Below, piece by piece: positions 33,635 to 41,877 of a stretch of DNA of 64,000 nt. The DNA comes from Streptosporangium roseum DSM 43021 (GTDB lineage: Bacteria > Actinomycetota > Actinomycetes > Streptosporangiales > Streptosporangiaceae): positions 8,432,001-8,496,000 of the forward strand of contig NC_013595.1 of assembly GCF_000024865.1 (NCBI RefSeq), in the 5' to 3' direction. The translations under genes and the position numbers were made by a program. The notes under the pieces were generated by a model. That model saw nothing but the letters and a program-made list of their open reading frames with translations, was not told the origin of the DNA and did not search any database. Numbering within the stretch: position 1 is the stretch's first letter; every line of letters starts with the position of its first letter.

Positions 33635-34591
33635 ATGCGAAACCCTCCCCCTTGGACCCTGCATGCCATACCTGACCAGACCGGACGGCTGGCGGTGGTG
33701 ACCGGGGCCAACAGCGGCATCGGCTACGTCACGGCCCGCGAACTGGCCCGCCGCGGCGCCCACACCGTGCTGGCCTGCCGTGACCCCGAACGCGGCCGGG
33801 CCGCCCTCGCCCGCCTGCGGAACGAGGTGCCCCACGCGCGCCTGGAGCTGCGCCGCGTGGACCTGGCCGACCTGGCTTCCATCCGCGAGTTCGCCGCCGG
33901 ATGGGATCACGACCGGCTGGACCTGCTGATCAACAACGCCGGAGTCGCGATGGTGCCGTTCGGCCTGACCGCGGACGGATTCGAGTCTCAGTTCGGCATA
34001 AACCACCTGGGCACCTTCGCCTTGACCGGTCTGCTCCTGCCTCACCTGCTTGCCGCACCCGAGCCGCGCGTGGTCACCATCAGCAGCGAGGGCCAGCGTT
34101 TCGCCCGCTTCGACCTGGACAACCTCAACGCCGAACGCACCTACCGCACGGCATTCGCCTACGTGCGGTCCAAGCGGGCCAACCTCTACTTCGCCACGGA
34201 ACTGCAGCGCAGGGCGGACGCCGCCGGACTCCGGCTGCGCAGCATGGCGGTCGCCCCCGGACTCACCCGGACCAACGTCCTGACCGGCGGCGCCAACAGC
34301 GGCCGGGGGCGGCTGTATGCGACTGCTGTCCGCCTGCTCGTGCGTACGGCCTTCCGCCCTACTCCGGAAGGGGCGAAGACCTCCCTGTACGCGGCCACCG
34401 TCCCGGACCTGCCGGGCGGCAGCTACATCGTGCCCGACGGACCCTTGCAGCTCCGTGGCGAGCCGACCCGCCGTACCCGCGAGCGCGCCATCCGTGACGC
34501 CGTCACGGCCGACCGGCTGTGGGAGGTGTCCGAACGCCTCACCGGCGTCACGTACGGGCTGCCCGCCACCGCGGCCGCAGGCCTGCCGTAG
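33635..34591 (+). CDS. SDR family oxidoreductase (retinol dehydrogenase/WWOX-like)
   Basis: A 318-aa SDR. The dinucleotide motif VVTGANSGIG is near residues 21-30, CRDPERGRAA (Arg after beta-2, NADP preference) near 48, NNAG near 98, and the catalytic Tyr and Lys are in YVRSK near 178. The long C-terminal extension and the TxTGANSGIG/NHLGTFALT motifs place it with the retinol-dehydrogenase/protochlorophyllide-reductase-like group. The substrate is unknown, perhaps a lipophilic ketone or aldehyde. Its promoter carries twin 23-bp operators, so it is tightly controlled by a regulator elsewhere. GAGGCGG precedes the ATG. No gene is seen in 34592-34733. Confidence 0.9.
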   Translation: MRNPPPWTLHAIPDQTGRLAVVTGANSGIGYVTARELARRGAHTVLACRDPERGRAALARLRNEVPHARLELRRVDLADLASIREFAAGWDHDRLDLLINNAGVAMVPFGLTADGFESQFGINHLGTFALTGLLLPHLLAAPEPRVVTISSEGQRFARFDLDNLNAERTYRTAFAYVRSKRANLYFATELQRRADAAGLRLRSMAVAPGLTRTNVLTGGANSGRGRLYATAVRLLVRTAFRPTPEGAKTSLYAATVPDLPGGSYIVPDGPLQLRGEPTRRTRERAIRDAVTADRLWEVSERLTGVTYGLPATAAAGLP

Positions 34592-34733
34592 CGGTTCCCG
34601 TCCTCGCCGTCCGGCACGTCCCCCTGGGACGACAGGCCGGGACAGAGCCGGCGATGTGCGGCGACGACCGGGCCGCAACCGTGATCAGAGGTCTGCCGCT
34701 CGACTTCCATGGTACGGTGGCCGCAGACGACGG

Positions 34734-35783
34734 TCATCCGGACAGGGCCTGGCCGTGCCCGTCGAGCGCCCGGTGCGCCCTGGCGATCAGCGTCGGCACG
34801 GAGGCGCCGACGTGCTCGAAGCCCTCGCCGACGGTCTTGCCCTGCATGAACCGGGCGTGGATCCCCTCGACGATGACCGCCAGCTTGAAGTTGCCGAACG
34901 CCACGTAGAAGTCCAGGTCGGTCAGGTCCGCCCCGGACACCCGGGCGTAGTGCGCGGCGAACTCCCCGGTGTCGAGGAAACCCGGGGTGAGCGTGATGTC
35001 GCCCGCCAGCGGGATGGAGGAGCGCTCGGCGTCTCCCGGGTCCTGCCAGTAGGTCAGGGTGAGGCCGAGGTCGGCGATCGGGTCTCCCAGGGTCGACATC
35101 TCCCAGTCGACCACCGCCCGGATCTCGGGGTCGGCGCCCTGTGCCAGCCGTACCAGCGTGTTGTCGAGCCGGTAGTCCCCGTGCAGGAGGGCGGCCGGGG
35201 AGCGGTCGGGCAGGCGCCGCAGCAGGCGGGCGGCGAGCCGGTCGTACTCGGGGAGCTCACGGGTCTTCGAACGCGTCCACTGCTGGCCCCACCGTTCGAG
35301 CTGGCGGGCCATGTAGCCGTCGGGGCGGCCGAAGTCGCCCAGGCCGACCGCGCCGTAGTCCACGGCGTGCACGGCCGCGAGCACCTCGGCGAGCCGCTCC
35401 GACAGCGCCCTGGCCTGGGCCGGTGACAGCTCCGTCTCGTCACGGCTGCGGACGGCCGCGCCCTCGACGTACCCCATCAGGTAGAAGGGCGCCCCGATCA
35501 CGTCCTCGTCGGCGCAGAGCGCCACCGGCTCGGGCACCGGCACCTCCGTCCCCGCCAGCGCCGAGATGACCCGCCACTCCCGGCGCATGTCGTGGGCCGT
35601 GGGCAGCACGTGACCGAGAGGGGGACGGCGCAGCACCAGGGGACGGGCCTGCGTCTCGATCCGGTAGGTCAGGTTGGACCTGCCGCCGGAGATGAGGGAG
35701 ACGCCGGTGGGCTCCCCCACCTCGTCGACGTTGGCGGCCATCCAGGCGACGAGACGGGACCAGTTGATACCAGGCGTGCTCAT
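34734..35783 (-). CDS. Phosphotransferase family protein (ACAD10/11-like kinase)
   Basis: A 349-aa aminoglycoside-phosphotransferase-fold kinase. The N-lobe has SGGRSNLTYRI and LVLRRPP, the catalytic loop is LLHGDYRLDN (Brenner motif, HGDxxxxN), and the metal-binding stretch is VVDWEMSTLGDP. This subfamily, found alone or fused to acyl-CoA dehydrogenases, phosphorylates hydroxyacyl-CoAs or related substrates rather than antibiotics. The ATG at 35783 begins MSTPGINW; a TTG two codons upstream is possible. No Shine-Dalgarno sequence is seen and an AT-rich CTAATAG lies just upstream, so a leaderless transcript is possible. It starts 9 bp after the end of the MocR gene. Confidence 0.88.
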   Translation of the reverse strand: MSTPGINWSRLVAWMAANVDEVGEPTGVSLISGGRSNLTYRIETQARPLVLRRPPLGHVLPTAHDMRREWRVISALAGTEVPVPEPVALCADEDVIGAPFYLMGYVEGAAVRSRDETELSPAQARALSERLAEVLAAVHAVDYGAVGLGDFGRPDGYMARQLERWGQQWTRSKTRELPEYDRLAARLLRRLPDRSPAALLHGDYRLDNTLVRLAQGADPEIRAVVDWEMSTLGDPIADLGLTLTYWQDPGDAERSSIPLAGDITLTPGFLDTGEFAAHYARVSGADLTDLDFYVAFGNFKLAVIVEGIHARFMQGKTVGEGFEHVGASVPTLIARAHRALDGHGQALSG

Positions 35784-35792
35784 AGCCAACTA

Positions 35793-37283
35793 TTAGAACG
35801 CCACTCGGCTTTCATCCGCCAGCCGGGGCCCGATCAGCTCGGCGACCACCGCGGCCCCCCGCCGGATCTCGGCCAGGGAGGCGGAGCCGTACCCGATCAC
35901 CAGCCCGTGCCTGCGCACCTCCCCGTGGTGGTGCCGGGTCGACGTCGAGTCCAGCAGCACGCCGCGCTCCCTCGCCTCCTCCAGGATGGACGGGATGATC
36001 TCGCCGGGGAGCTCGACCATGACGTGCAGCCCCGCGGTGTCGCCGGTGACCATGGGGCCGAGGACGTCCACGACGGCGGCGCGGCGGCGGGCGTACTCCA
36101 GCCGCATGCGGCGCAGGTGGCGGTCCAGATCGCCCTGCTCCATCATGACGGCCACCGCCTGCTGGGCCGGGCCGCTGGTGCGGTCGCTCAGATTCTGGCG
36201 GGTTCTGACGATGGCGGCGAGCAGCTCCGGCGCGGCGACCAGCCAGCCGACGCCGATATCGGGGGCGAGGGACTTGGAGAGCGTGCCGAGCAGGACCACC
36301 CGGTCCGGGTCGAGGCCGTGGAGCGCGGGCAGCGGGGCTACGTCGTAGCGGAACTCGGCGTCGTAGTCGTCCTCCACGATGATCGCCCCGGTACGGCGGG
36401 CCCAGGCCAGCAGGCGCTCCCTGCGCGAGATGGGCATGCGTCCCCCCAGGGGGTACTGGTGGGCGGGGGTGGTGTAGAGGACGCGCAGGTCGTCGGGGAG
36501 CCCGTCGACGACGACACCGTCCTCGTCGACCGGGCAGGGCACGATCTCGGCGCCTCGCGCGGCGAAGACGTTCCTGGCGACCCGGTAGCCGGGGTCCTCG
36601 ACGCCCGCCCGGTCCCCGGGGCGCAGGAGCGTGGCGGCGACGAGGTCGAGGCCGTTGCCGGTGCTCCGGGTGACCATGATGTCCTCCGGGCCGACGGCGA
36701 TCGTCCGGGTCCTGCGGAGGTGCTCGGCCAGGGCCTCGCGGAGCCTCGGGACACCGTGGGGGTCGGGCCTGTCCCCCGGTGGCAGATCGGCCGCCTTGCG
36801 CCAGGCCCTGCGCCAGGCCGCCCGGTCGTAGTCGCGGACCCACGGGCGGCCGGGCCGCAGATCGATCATCTGCTCGCCGTGCCCGCGCCCGCCGGCCGGG
36901 AGCGGTACGGCCGGGCCGCCGGCCGGCGCGGAGCCGTCGCCGTACCCATGCCCGCCCCCGGCGAGGGCGCCCCGGGAACCGGGGACGGCGGAACCGCTCC
37001 GCGCGGTGGCGGGGGTGTGGATGACCAGGTCGGCCACATAGGTGCCGGAGCCGTGGCGGCCGTCGAGCCAGCCCTCGGCGTAGAGCTGCTGGTAGGCCTC
37101 GGTGACGACGGTGCGGCTGATGGAGAGCTGGCGGGCCAGGGCGCGGGTGGAGGGCAGGCGCTCGCCGGATTTGAGGGTGCCGTCGCGCATGGCGGTACGG
37201 AGCCGGTCGCCGAGCTGGACGGTGAGGGCCACAGGAGCCTCACGGTCCACCGAGACGGGCAGGTCAACGCAGGTGCGCGGCAA
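35793..37283 (-). CDS. MocR family regulator (GntR HTH fused to aminotransferase-like domain)
   Basis: About 496 aa. A GntR winged helix at the N-terminus (LRTAMRDGTLKSGERLPSTR split over LARQLSISRTVVTEAY) is joined by a Gly/Pro-rich linker to a fold-type-I aminotransferase domain. That domain has the PLP lysine in LLGTLSKSLAP, the Asp in IVEDDYDAEF and the closing Arg region. Such proteins sense PLP (PdxR) or other ligands. The divergent neighbour is a PPOX protein, which fits vitamin-B6-linked control. I prefer the TTG at 37283 (CGGGAGA upstream), because the GTG at 37331 lies within the operator. This choice is moderately sure. Confidence 0.85.
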   Translation of the reverse strand: MPRTCVDLPVSVDREAPVALTVQLGDRLRTAMRDGTLKSGERLPSTRALARQLSISRTVVTEAYQQLYAEGWLDGRHGSGTYVADLVIHTPATARSGSAVPGSRGALAGGGHGYGDGSAPAGGPAVPLPAGGRGHGEQMIDLRPGRPWVRDYDRAAWRRAWRKAADLPPGDRPDPHGVPRLREALAEHLRRTRTIAVGPEDIMVTRSTGNGLDLVAATLLRPGDRAGVEDPGYRVARNVFAARGAEIVPCPVDEDGVVVDGLPDDLRVLYTTPAHQYPLGGRMPISRRERLLAWARRTGAIIVEDDYDAEFRYDVAPLPALHGLDPDRVVLLGTLSKSLAPDIGVGWLVAAPELLAAIVRTRQNLSDRTSGPAQQAVAVMMEQGDLDRHLRRMRLEYARRRAAVVDVLGPMVTGDTAGLHVMVELPGEIIPSILEEARERGVLLDSTSTRHHHGEVRRHGLVIGYGSASLAEIRRGAAVVAELIGPRLADESRVAF

Positions 37284-37305
37284 AGTGGTCTCCCGGAAGC
37301 GACAG

Positions 37306-37334
37306 GAAGTGGATGTGTGCTCGATGTCCACTTC
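37306..37334. promoter_or_regulatory. Candidate MocR operator in divergent spacer
   Basis: GAAGTGGA (37306-37313) and its reverse complement TCCACTTC (37327-37334) are 21 bp apart centre to centre, two helical turns. A related direct half-site AAAGTGG lies at 37282. One inverted and one direct copy is the usual layout for MocR dimers. Confidence 0.65.
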
Positions 37335-37350
37335 TTCCTAGATTAGAGGC

Positions 37351-37995
37351 ATGCTCTCTCCGACTCCCCGCACCACTCTCGGCCGCTCGAAGGAACGGGG
37401 CCGGACCGACCGCGAGGACCTGTACGCGGTGCTGGACGCCGGGCTCATCTGCCACCTGGGCGTCATGGCCGGCGGTTCCCCGATGGTGGTCCCCACCGGC
37501 TACGGCCGGATCGGCGACACCCTCTACCTGCACGGGTCCACCGGCTCCACCTCCCTGCGCGGCACCGGCGAGGTCTGCGTCACGGTGACCCACGTGGACG
37601 GCGTCGTGCTGGCCCGCTCGGTCTTCCACCACTCGGTCAACTACCGCTCCGCCATGATCTACGGCCGCCCCCGCCTCGTCGAGGATGACGAGGAGCGCCT
37701 GGCCGGCCTGCGCGCGATCACCGAGCAGCTCGCCCCGGGCCAGTGGAGCGCCGCGCGCCCGCCGAACAGGAAGGAACTCGCCGCGACCGCCGTGCTCGCC
37801 CTCTCCCTGGCCGAGGCGTCGGTGAAGGTGCGGCAGGGGCCGCCGGTCGACGAGGAGGAGGACTACGCCCTGCCCGTCTGGGCGGGGGTCCTGCCGCTCC
37901 GTTCGTCCTGGGGCGCCCCCGAGGCAGACCCCGCCTCGATCGTGGATCTGGACGTCCCCCCGCACATCGCCACCCGAACCATACCTATTCGGTAA
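37351..37995 (+). CDS. Pyridoxamine 5'-phosphate oxidase-related flavin-binding protein
   Basis: A 214-aa split-barrel protein of the PPOX/FMN-binding group. It has the early LYAVLDAGLICHLGV and MVVPTGYGRIGDTLYLHGS strands, the VCVTVTHVDGVVLARSVFHHSVNYRSAMIYGRP block cut across several strands, and a conserved C-terminal VPPHIATR. These actinobacterial proteins bind FMN or F420 and often sit beside MocR regulators, as here. Enzymatic PNP/PMP oxidation is not certain; a nucleophile-reducing or haem-degrading role is possible. The ATG lies 17 bp from the operator's right arm. Confidence 0.85.
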   Translation: MLSPTPRTTLGRSKERGRTDREDLYAVLDAGLICHLGVMAGGSPMVVPTGYGRIGDTLYLHGSTGSTSLRGTGEVCVTVTHVDGVVLARSVFHHSVNYRSAMIYGRPRLVEDDEERLAGLRAITEQLAPGQWSAARPPNRKELAATAVLALSLAEASVKVRQGPPVDEEEDYALPVWAGVLPLRSSWGAPEADPASIVDLDVPPHIATRTIPIR

Positions 37996-38072
37996 GCCCC
38001 GTCCGGCCAACCCGGACCGCGGAACGCACGTCTCATGGGGAGGACCTTCACCCGGAACCCTGGAGGGCGGCG

Positions 38073-40025
38073 ATGACGGTCAGTGGATGGCACCTCCCCG
38101 GCTACACCGAGCTGAGGGATCTCGGCGCGGGCGGCGGCGGCCGGGTGGTCCTCGCCCGGCACGACGGGTCGGGCGTCCAGGTCGCGATCAAATACCTTTC
38201 CGAGCGGCTCAGGCGGGATCCGGACTTCCTCGCCCGGTTCCGGGCCGAGGCCAGGCTCCTGGTGGAGCTGGCCGACGACAACGTGGTCCGGCTCTACGAA
38301 TACGTCGAGGCGGCCGGGGGCGCCGCCATCGTCATGGAGGCCATCGACGCCGTCTCCCTGCGGGAACTGCTCCGCGAGCACGGCTCGACCGGGCCCGAGG
38401 CGGCCCTCGTCGTGCTCAAGGGCTCGCTCATGGGCCTGTCCGCCGCCCATCTGACCGGCCTGGTGCACCGGGACTACAAGCCGGAGAACGTGCTCGTCCA
38501 GGCGGACGGCACCAGCAAACTGGTCGACTTCGGCATCGCCGTACCGGCGGGAGCGGTGGACCGTCCCGCGGGCACCCCTCCCTACATGGCGCCCGAGCAG
38601 TGGGCCGGCGGCCCCGCGTCACCGGCCACGGACGTGTACGCCGCGACGGCGGTTTTCTTCGAGTGCCTGACCGGGCGCCGGCCGTACCGGGCGATCGATC
38701 CGGCCGTGCTGCGGCACCAGCACCACCGTGCGCCGATCCCGGTGGGAGAGGTTCCGGAGCCGCTCAGGGATCTGGTGGCCAGGGGGCTGGCCAAGGACCC
38801 GATGGACCGGCCGGCCACCGCCGCCGGGTTCGTGGCCGAACTGGAGGCCGCGGCCGTCGCCGGTTACGGCCGGGACTGGGAGGAGCGGGGCAGGAGCAAG
38901 CTGGTCGCGCTGGCCGCGCTGCTGCCGCTGCTGTTCCGGCTCCGCGGCCCCGATCCGACGGCCGGGACCACGCTGTTCCGCACCGTCCTCGGCACGCTGC
39001 GCAGGAAGGCCGCGGGGGTCGCGGCCGGGGCGGGGCTGGTGGTGATCGCGGGCGGCGTCAGCGTGTACGTGCTGGCCGGTGAGCGGGCGCCGGAGGTCCA
39101 GCGGATCGAGATCGCCGCCGCCGAACCGTCCGCGTCGCCCTCCCCCGAGCCGTCCGGCCCGGCGGCCTTCTCACCGCCGCCGTCGCCCTCCGCGTCGCCC
39201 TCGGTCTCCCCCGAGGTCGTCGAGCCCCCTCCCGCGCCTCCCTCCGCCACGCCCGCCGAGCCGCCGGTCAGGACCCCCAAGCCCACCCTCACGACCACCC
39301 GGCCCCCCTCCCCCGCACCGTCCCCGGAGCCGACGCCCACCTCCACACCGCCGCGCACCCCCACCCCGACTCCCACACCCCCGCGCACCCCCACTCCCAC
39401 TCCGACTCCGACTCCCACGCCCAGTCCGCCGCGCACCCCCACCCCCACTCCGACTCCCACGCCCACTCCGCCCGCGCCGGAGGTGCGGCGGGTGGAGATG
39501 CTGCGGGCCGGCGTCAACGCGCGCGGTGCGGCCGCGGCCACGGTCGCGGTGGACACCGGCGATCCCCGGCAGGTGCGCATCCGCGTGGTCTTCCGGGTGG
39601 GCCGGGCGGCACGGCAGGTGACCGTGCCGCTGTCCGGCGGGACGAGCTACACGCGGACGGTCAGGTTCACCTTCCCGAGGGTGCCCTGCGGGTCGACCTG
39701 GAGCGTGACGGCGACGAGCGCCCCGCCGGGCGGCGCCGCCCGCGCGAGCGGCAGAACCGCCCCGTGTCCCGAGCCGACGCCCGGTCCGACACGGACCCCC
39801 GGCCCGACGGAGCCTCCCGGCCCGGCGGAGACCCCCAGCCCGACGGCCACGAGGGAGGGCCCCGGACCGACCCGGGAGCCGGAGGAACCGTCGGAGACCG
39901 TCCAGCCGCCCCCCGGAACGACCCGGACGGTACGGCCGGCCCCTCCTGCGGACCCCGCTCCGGGAGAGAGCCCCGACCCGTCCACGGAGGACGCCGAGGG
40001 GCCGGCCCCATCGGACGACAACTGA
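38073..40025 (+). CDS. Membrane serine/threonine protein kinase (paralogue 1)
   Basis: A 650-aa Hanks-type kinase. Gly-rich loop GAGGGGRV is at 18-25, ATP-anchoring Lys at 40 (VAIK), catalytic loop HRDYKPENV at 132-140, DFG at 152-154 and APEQW near 172, all intact. A membrane helix near residues 310-330 leads to a Pro/Thr-rich repeat stalk (~350-480) made of TPTPTP-like units, a ~75-residue beta-rich domain (~490-565) and another Pro-rich tail. It would sense something outside and phosphorylate proteins inside. Strong TGGAGGG before the ATG. The next gene is a close paralogue. Confidence 0.92.
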   Translation: MTVSGWHLPGYTELRDLGAGGGGRVVLARHDGSGVQVAIKYLSERLRRDPDFLARFRAEARLLVELADDNVVRLYEYVEAAGGAAIVMEAIDAVSLRELLREHGSTGPEAALVVLKGSLMGLSAAHLTGLVHRDYKPENVLVQADGTSKLVDFGIAVPAGAVDRPAGTPPYMAPEQWAGGPASPATDVYAATAVFFECLTGRRPYRAIDPAVLRHQHHRAPIPVGEVPEPLRDLVARGLAKDPMDRPATAAGFVAELEAAAVAGYGRDWEERGRSKLVALAALLPLLFRLRGPDPTAGTTLFRTVLGTLRRKAAGVAAGAGLVVIAGGVSVYVLAGERAPEVQRIEIAAAEPSASPSPEPSGPAAFSPPPSPSASPSVSPEVVEPPPAPPSATPAEPPVRTPKPTLTTTRPPSPAPSPEPTPTSTPPRTPTPTPTPPRTPTPTPTPTPTPSPPRTPTPTPTPTPTPPAPEVRRVEMLRAGVNARGAAAATVAVDTGDPRQVRIRVVFRVGRAARQVTVPLSGGTSYTRTVRFTFPRVPCGSTWSVTATSAPPGGAARASGRTAPCPEPTPGPTRTPGPTEPPGPAETPSPTATREGPGPTREPEEPSETVQPPPGTTRTVRPAPPADPAPGESPDPSTEDAEGPAPSDDN

Positions 40026-40043
40026 TTATTCCGACTGCATTAG

Positions 40044-40097
40044 ACCGTTTAGCGATTGATGAGCAGAAATTGATGATCTATCGCTAAGCTACGGTCC
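40044..40097. promoter_or_regulatory. Long interrupted inverted repeat between the two kinase genes
   Basis: GACCGT (40044-40049) plus TTAGCGAT (40050-40057) mirror ATCGCTAA (40081-40088) and ACGGTC (40092-40097), with a 23-bp AT-rich centre that holds two TTGATG hexamers. It may be an operator region or a weak intercistronic hairpin. Confidence 0.45.
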
Positions 40098-40138
40098 GTC
40101 TGTTATGGGTGGGGGCCCAGACATCTGAGGAGACCGTT

Positions 40139-41857
40139 ATGTACGGCACGCCATCAGCCTGGCGAGTCCCCGGGTATACCGAGATTCGCGAGTTGGGTGC
40201 GGGCGCCGCCGGGCGCGTGGTGATGGCACGGCATGACGCCGATGACATCCTGGTAGCGATCAAATATCTGTCCGACGAGCTCAGGAGCGACGTCGGGTTC
40301 GTGGCGCGGTTCCGGCACGAGGCACGGGTGCTCAACACCCTGGACAGCCCTCATGCCGTCCGGCTGTACGACTACGTCGAGACCGGCGAGGGCGCGGCCA
40401 TCGTCATGGAGCTGGTGGACGGCGTCGCCCTGCGCGCGATCCTCCGCTCGGAGGGACCGACCGGCCCCGAGGCCGCGCTGCTCGTGCTCAAGGGCGCCCT
40501 CCTCGGGCTGGCGACCGCGCACACGGCGGGCATCGTGCACCGCGACTTCAAGCCAGAGAACGTGATGGTCGAGGCCGACGGCACGAGCAGGCTCGTCGAC
40601 TTCGGCATCGCGGTCCGCTCCGGCGACGGGGACACCCCCGCGGGCACGCCGCCCTACATGGCCCCCGAGCAGTGGACCGGCTCCCCGGCGGGGCCGTCCA
40701 CCGACGTCTACGCCGCCACCATCGTGTTCTTCGAGTGCCTGACGGGCACCAGGCCCTTCCGCGCGACGAACATCGCCGCGCTGGCCAGGCAGCACCAGGC
40801 CATGCCCCCGCCCGTCGAGGAGGTGCCGCCGGCGCTGCAGGGGCTGGTCGAGCGGGGCATGGCCAAGCATCCGGCGGACCGGCCGCCGACCGCCACCGCC
40901 TTCCTCACCGAGCTGGAGGCGGTCGCCGCCGACGCCTACGGCCCCGACTGGCAGGAGCGCGGCCGCCGCCGTCTGGCCGGCCTCATCGGGATCATGGCCT
41001 CGCTGCTCCCCCTGGAGATGCAGAAGCCCGAGACCAGCACCTCCCTGGCCGAGACGGAGATCGGCGGGCGCGCCGCCAGGTCCACGATCAACAAGACGTC
41101 CCTGCTGGGCAAGACGGGCGTCAAGGTCCTGATCGGCATCGGGTGCATCGCGGTGATCAGCGGCGTGAGCGCGGTGCTGGTCAACTCCGGCGACAGCACC
41201 CCGATCCGGGCGGGCTCGGTCACCACGCAGACCCCGACAGCCTCCTCGGACCCGGTGGAGTCGGTCATCCCGGCCGACGAGACCGACGAGCCCACCGGAG
41301 AACCGTCGCAGGAGCCGTCGGCGGAGCCCACCGCCGAGCCGACGCAGACCGCGAGCCCCACCGCAGGCCCGCCGACGGCCGCGCCCACCCGGGAGCCGAC
41401 CGCGACCCCCAAGCCGTCGCCGTCGCGCTCCAGGAAGCCGACGAGAGCGCCGACGAGGAAGCCGACCGCGTCGTCCTCACCGACCCCCTCGACCGAGGAG
41501 AGCTCCACTCTCGACAGCGCGGACGATCCTCCGTCGAAGAGCCCGTCGCCGAAGCCCACCCCCACCCAGACGGCCGCCCCGACCCAGACGACCAGGCCGA
41601 CGCAGACGACGCGACCGACGAACACGACCTCCCCCTCCGAGACACCGACCACCACCAACGGACCGGAGCCGACGGGGAGCGGCGGCGGGCAGACCCCCAC
41701 CGATGGGGGGTCGCCGAGCCTGACCTCCTCGCCCACGCCTCCGATCGAGACGGTTCCGTCGGCGCTCCTCGCCTTCGGGCTGGTGACGAGCGGCGCGGTC
41801 CCGTTCACACTTGCGGTGAAGCGGGGAGTGGCCGGACGGCACCGGAGGCGGCGGTAG
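40139..41857 (+). CDS. Membrane serine/threonine protein kinase (paralogue 2)
   Basis: A 572-aa kinase closely related to its upstream neighbour over the first ~300 residues (YTEIRELGAGAAGRVVMARHD, HRDFKPENVMVEADG, DFGIAV, APEQW). ATP Lys is near 42, catalytic Asp near 136, and DFG is complete. After a membrane helix (VLIGIGCIAVISGVSAVLV) the extracellular part is a ~180-residue Thr/Pro/Ser/Glu-rich stalk. It ends in a second hydrophobic segment and an Arg-rich tail (VKRGVAGRHRRRR), like a sortase-less C-terminal anchor. The ectodomain is unrelated to paralogue 1, so the pair arose by duplication with ectodomain replacement. TGAGGAGA precedes the ATG. Confidence 0.92.
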   Translation: MYGTPSAWRVPGYTEIRELGAGAAGRVVMARHDADDILVAIKYLSDELRSDVGFVARFRHEARVLNTLDSPHAVRLYDYVETGEGAAIVMELVDGVALRAILRSEGPTGPEAALLVLKGALLGLATAHTAGIVHRDFKPENVMVEADGTSRLVDFGIAVRSGDGDTPAGTPPYMAPEQWTGSPAGPSTDVYAATIVFFECLTGTRPFRATNIAALARQHQAMPPPVEEVPPALQGLVERGMAKHPADRPPTATAFLTELEAVAADAYGPDWQERGRRRLAGLIGIMASLLPLEMQKPETSTSLAETEIGGRAARSTINKTSLLGKTGVKVLIGIGCIAVISGVSAVLVNSGDSTPIRAGSVTTQTPTASSDPVESVIPADETDEPTGEPSQEPSAEPTAEPTQTASPTAGPPTAAPTREPTATPKPSPSRSRKPTRAPTRKPTASSSPTPSTEESSTLDSADDPPSKSPSPKPTPTQTAAPTQTTRPTQTTRPTNTTSPSETPTTTNGPEPTGSGGGQTPTDGGSPSLTSSPTPPIETVPSALLAFGLVTSGAVPFTLAVKRGVAGRHRRRR

Positions 41858-41877
41858 ATGGCGGGACGGGAACCATC

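Noticed and set aside
40081..40138. Confident promoter for the second kinase
   Set aside because: TTGATG hexamers exist but no matching -10 at 16-18 bp; left only as an inverted-repeat feature.
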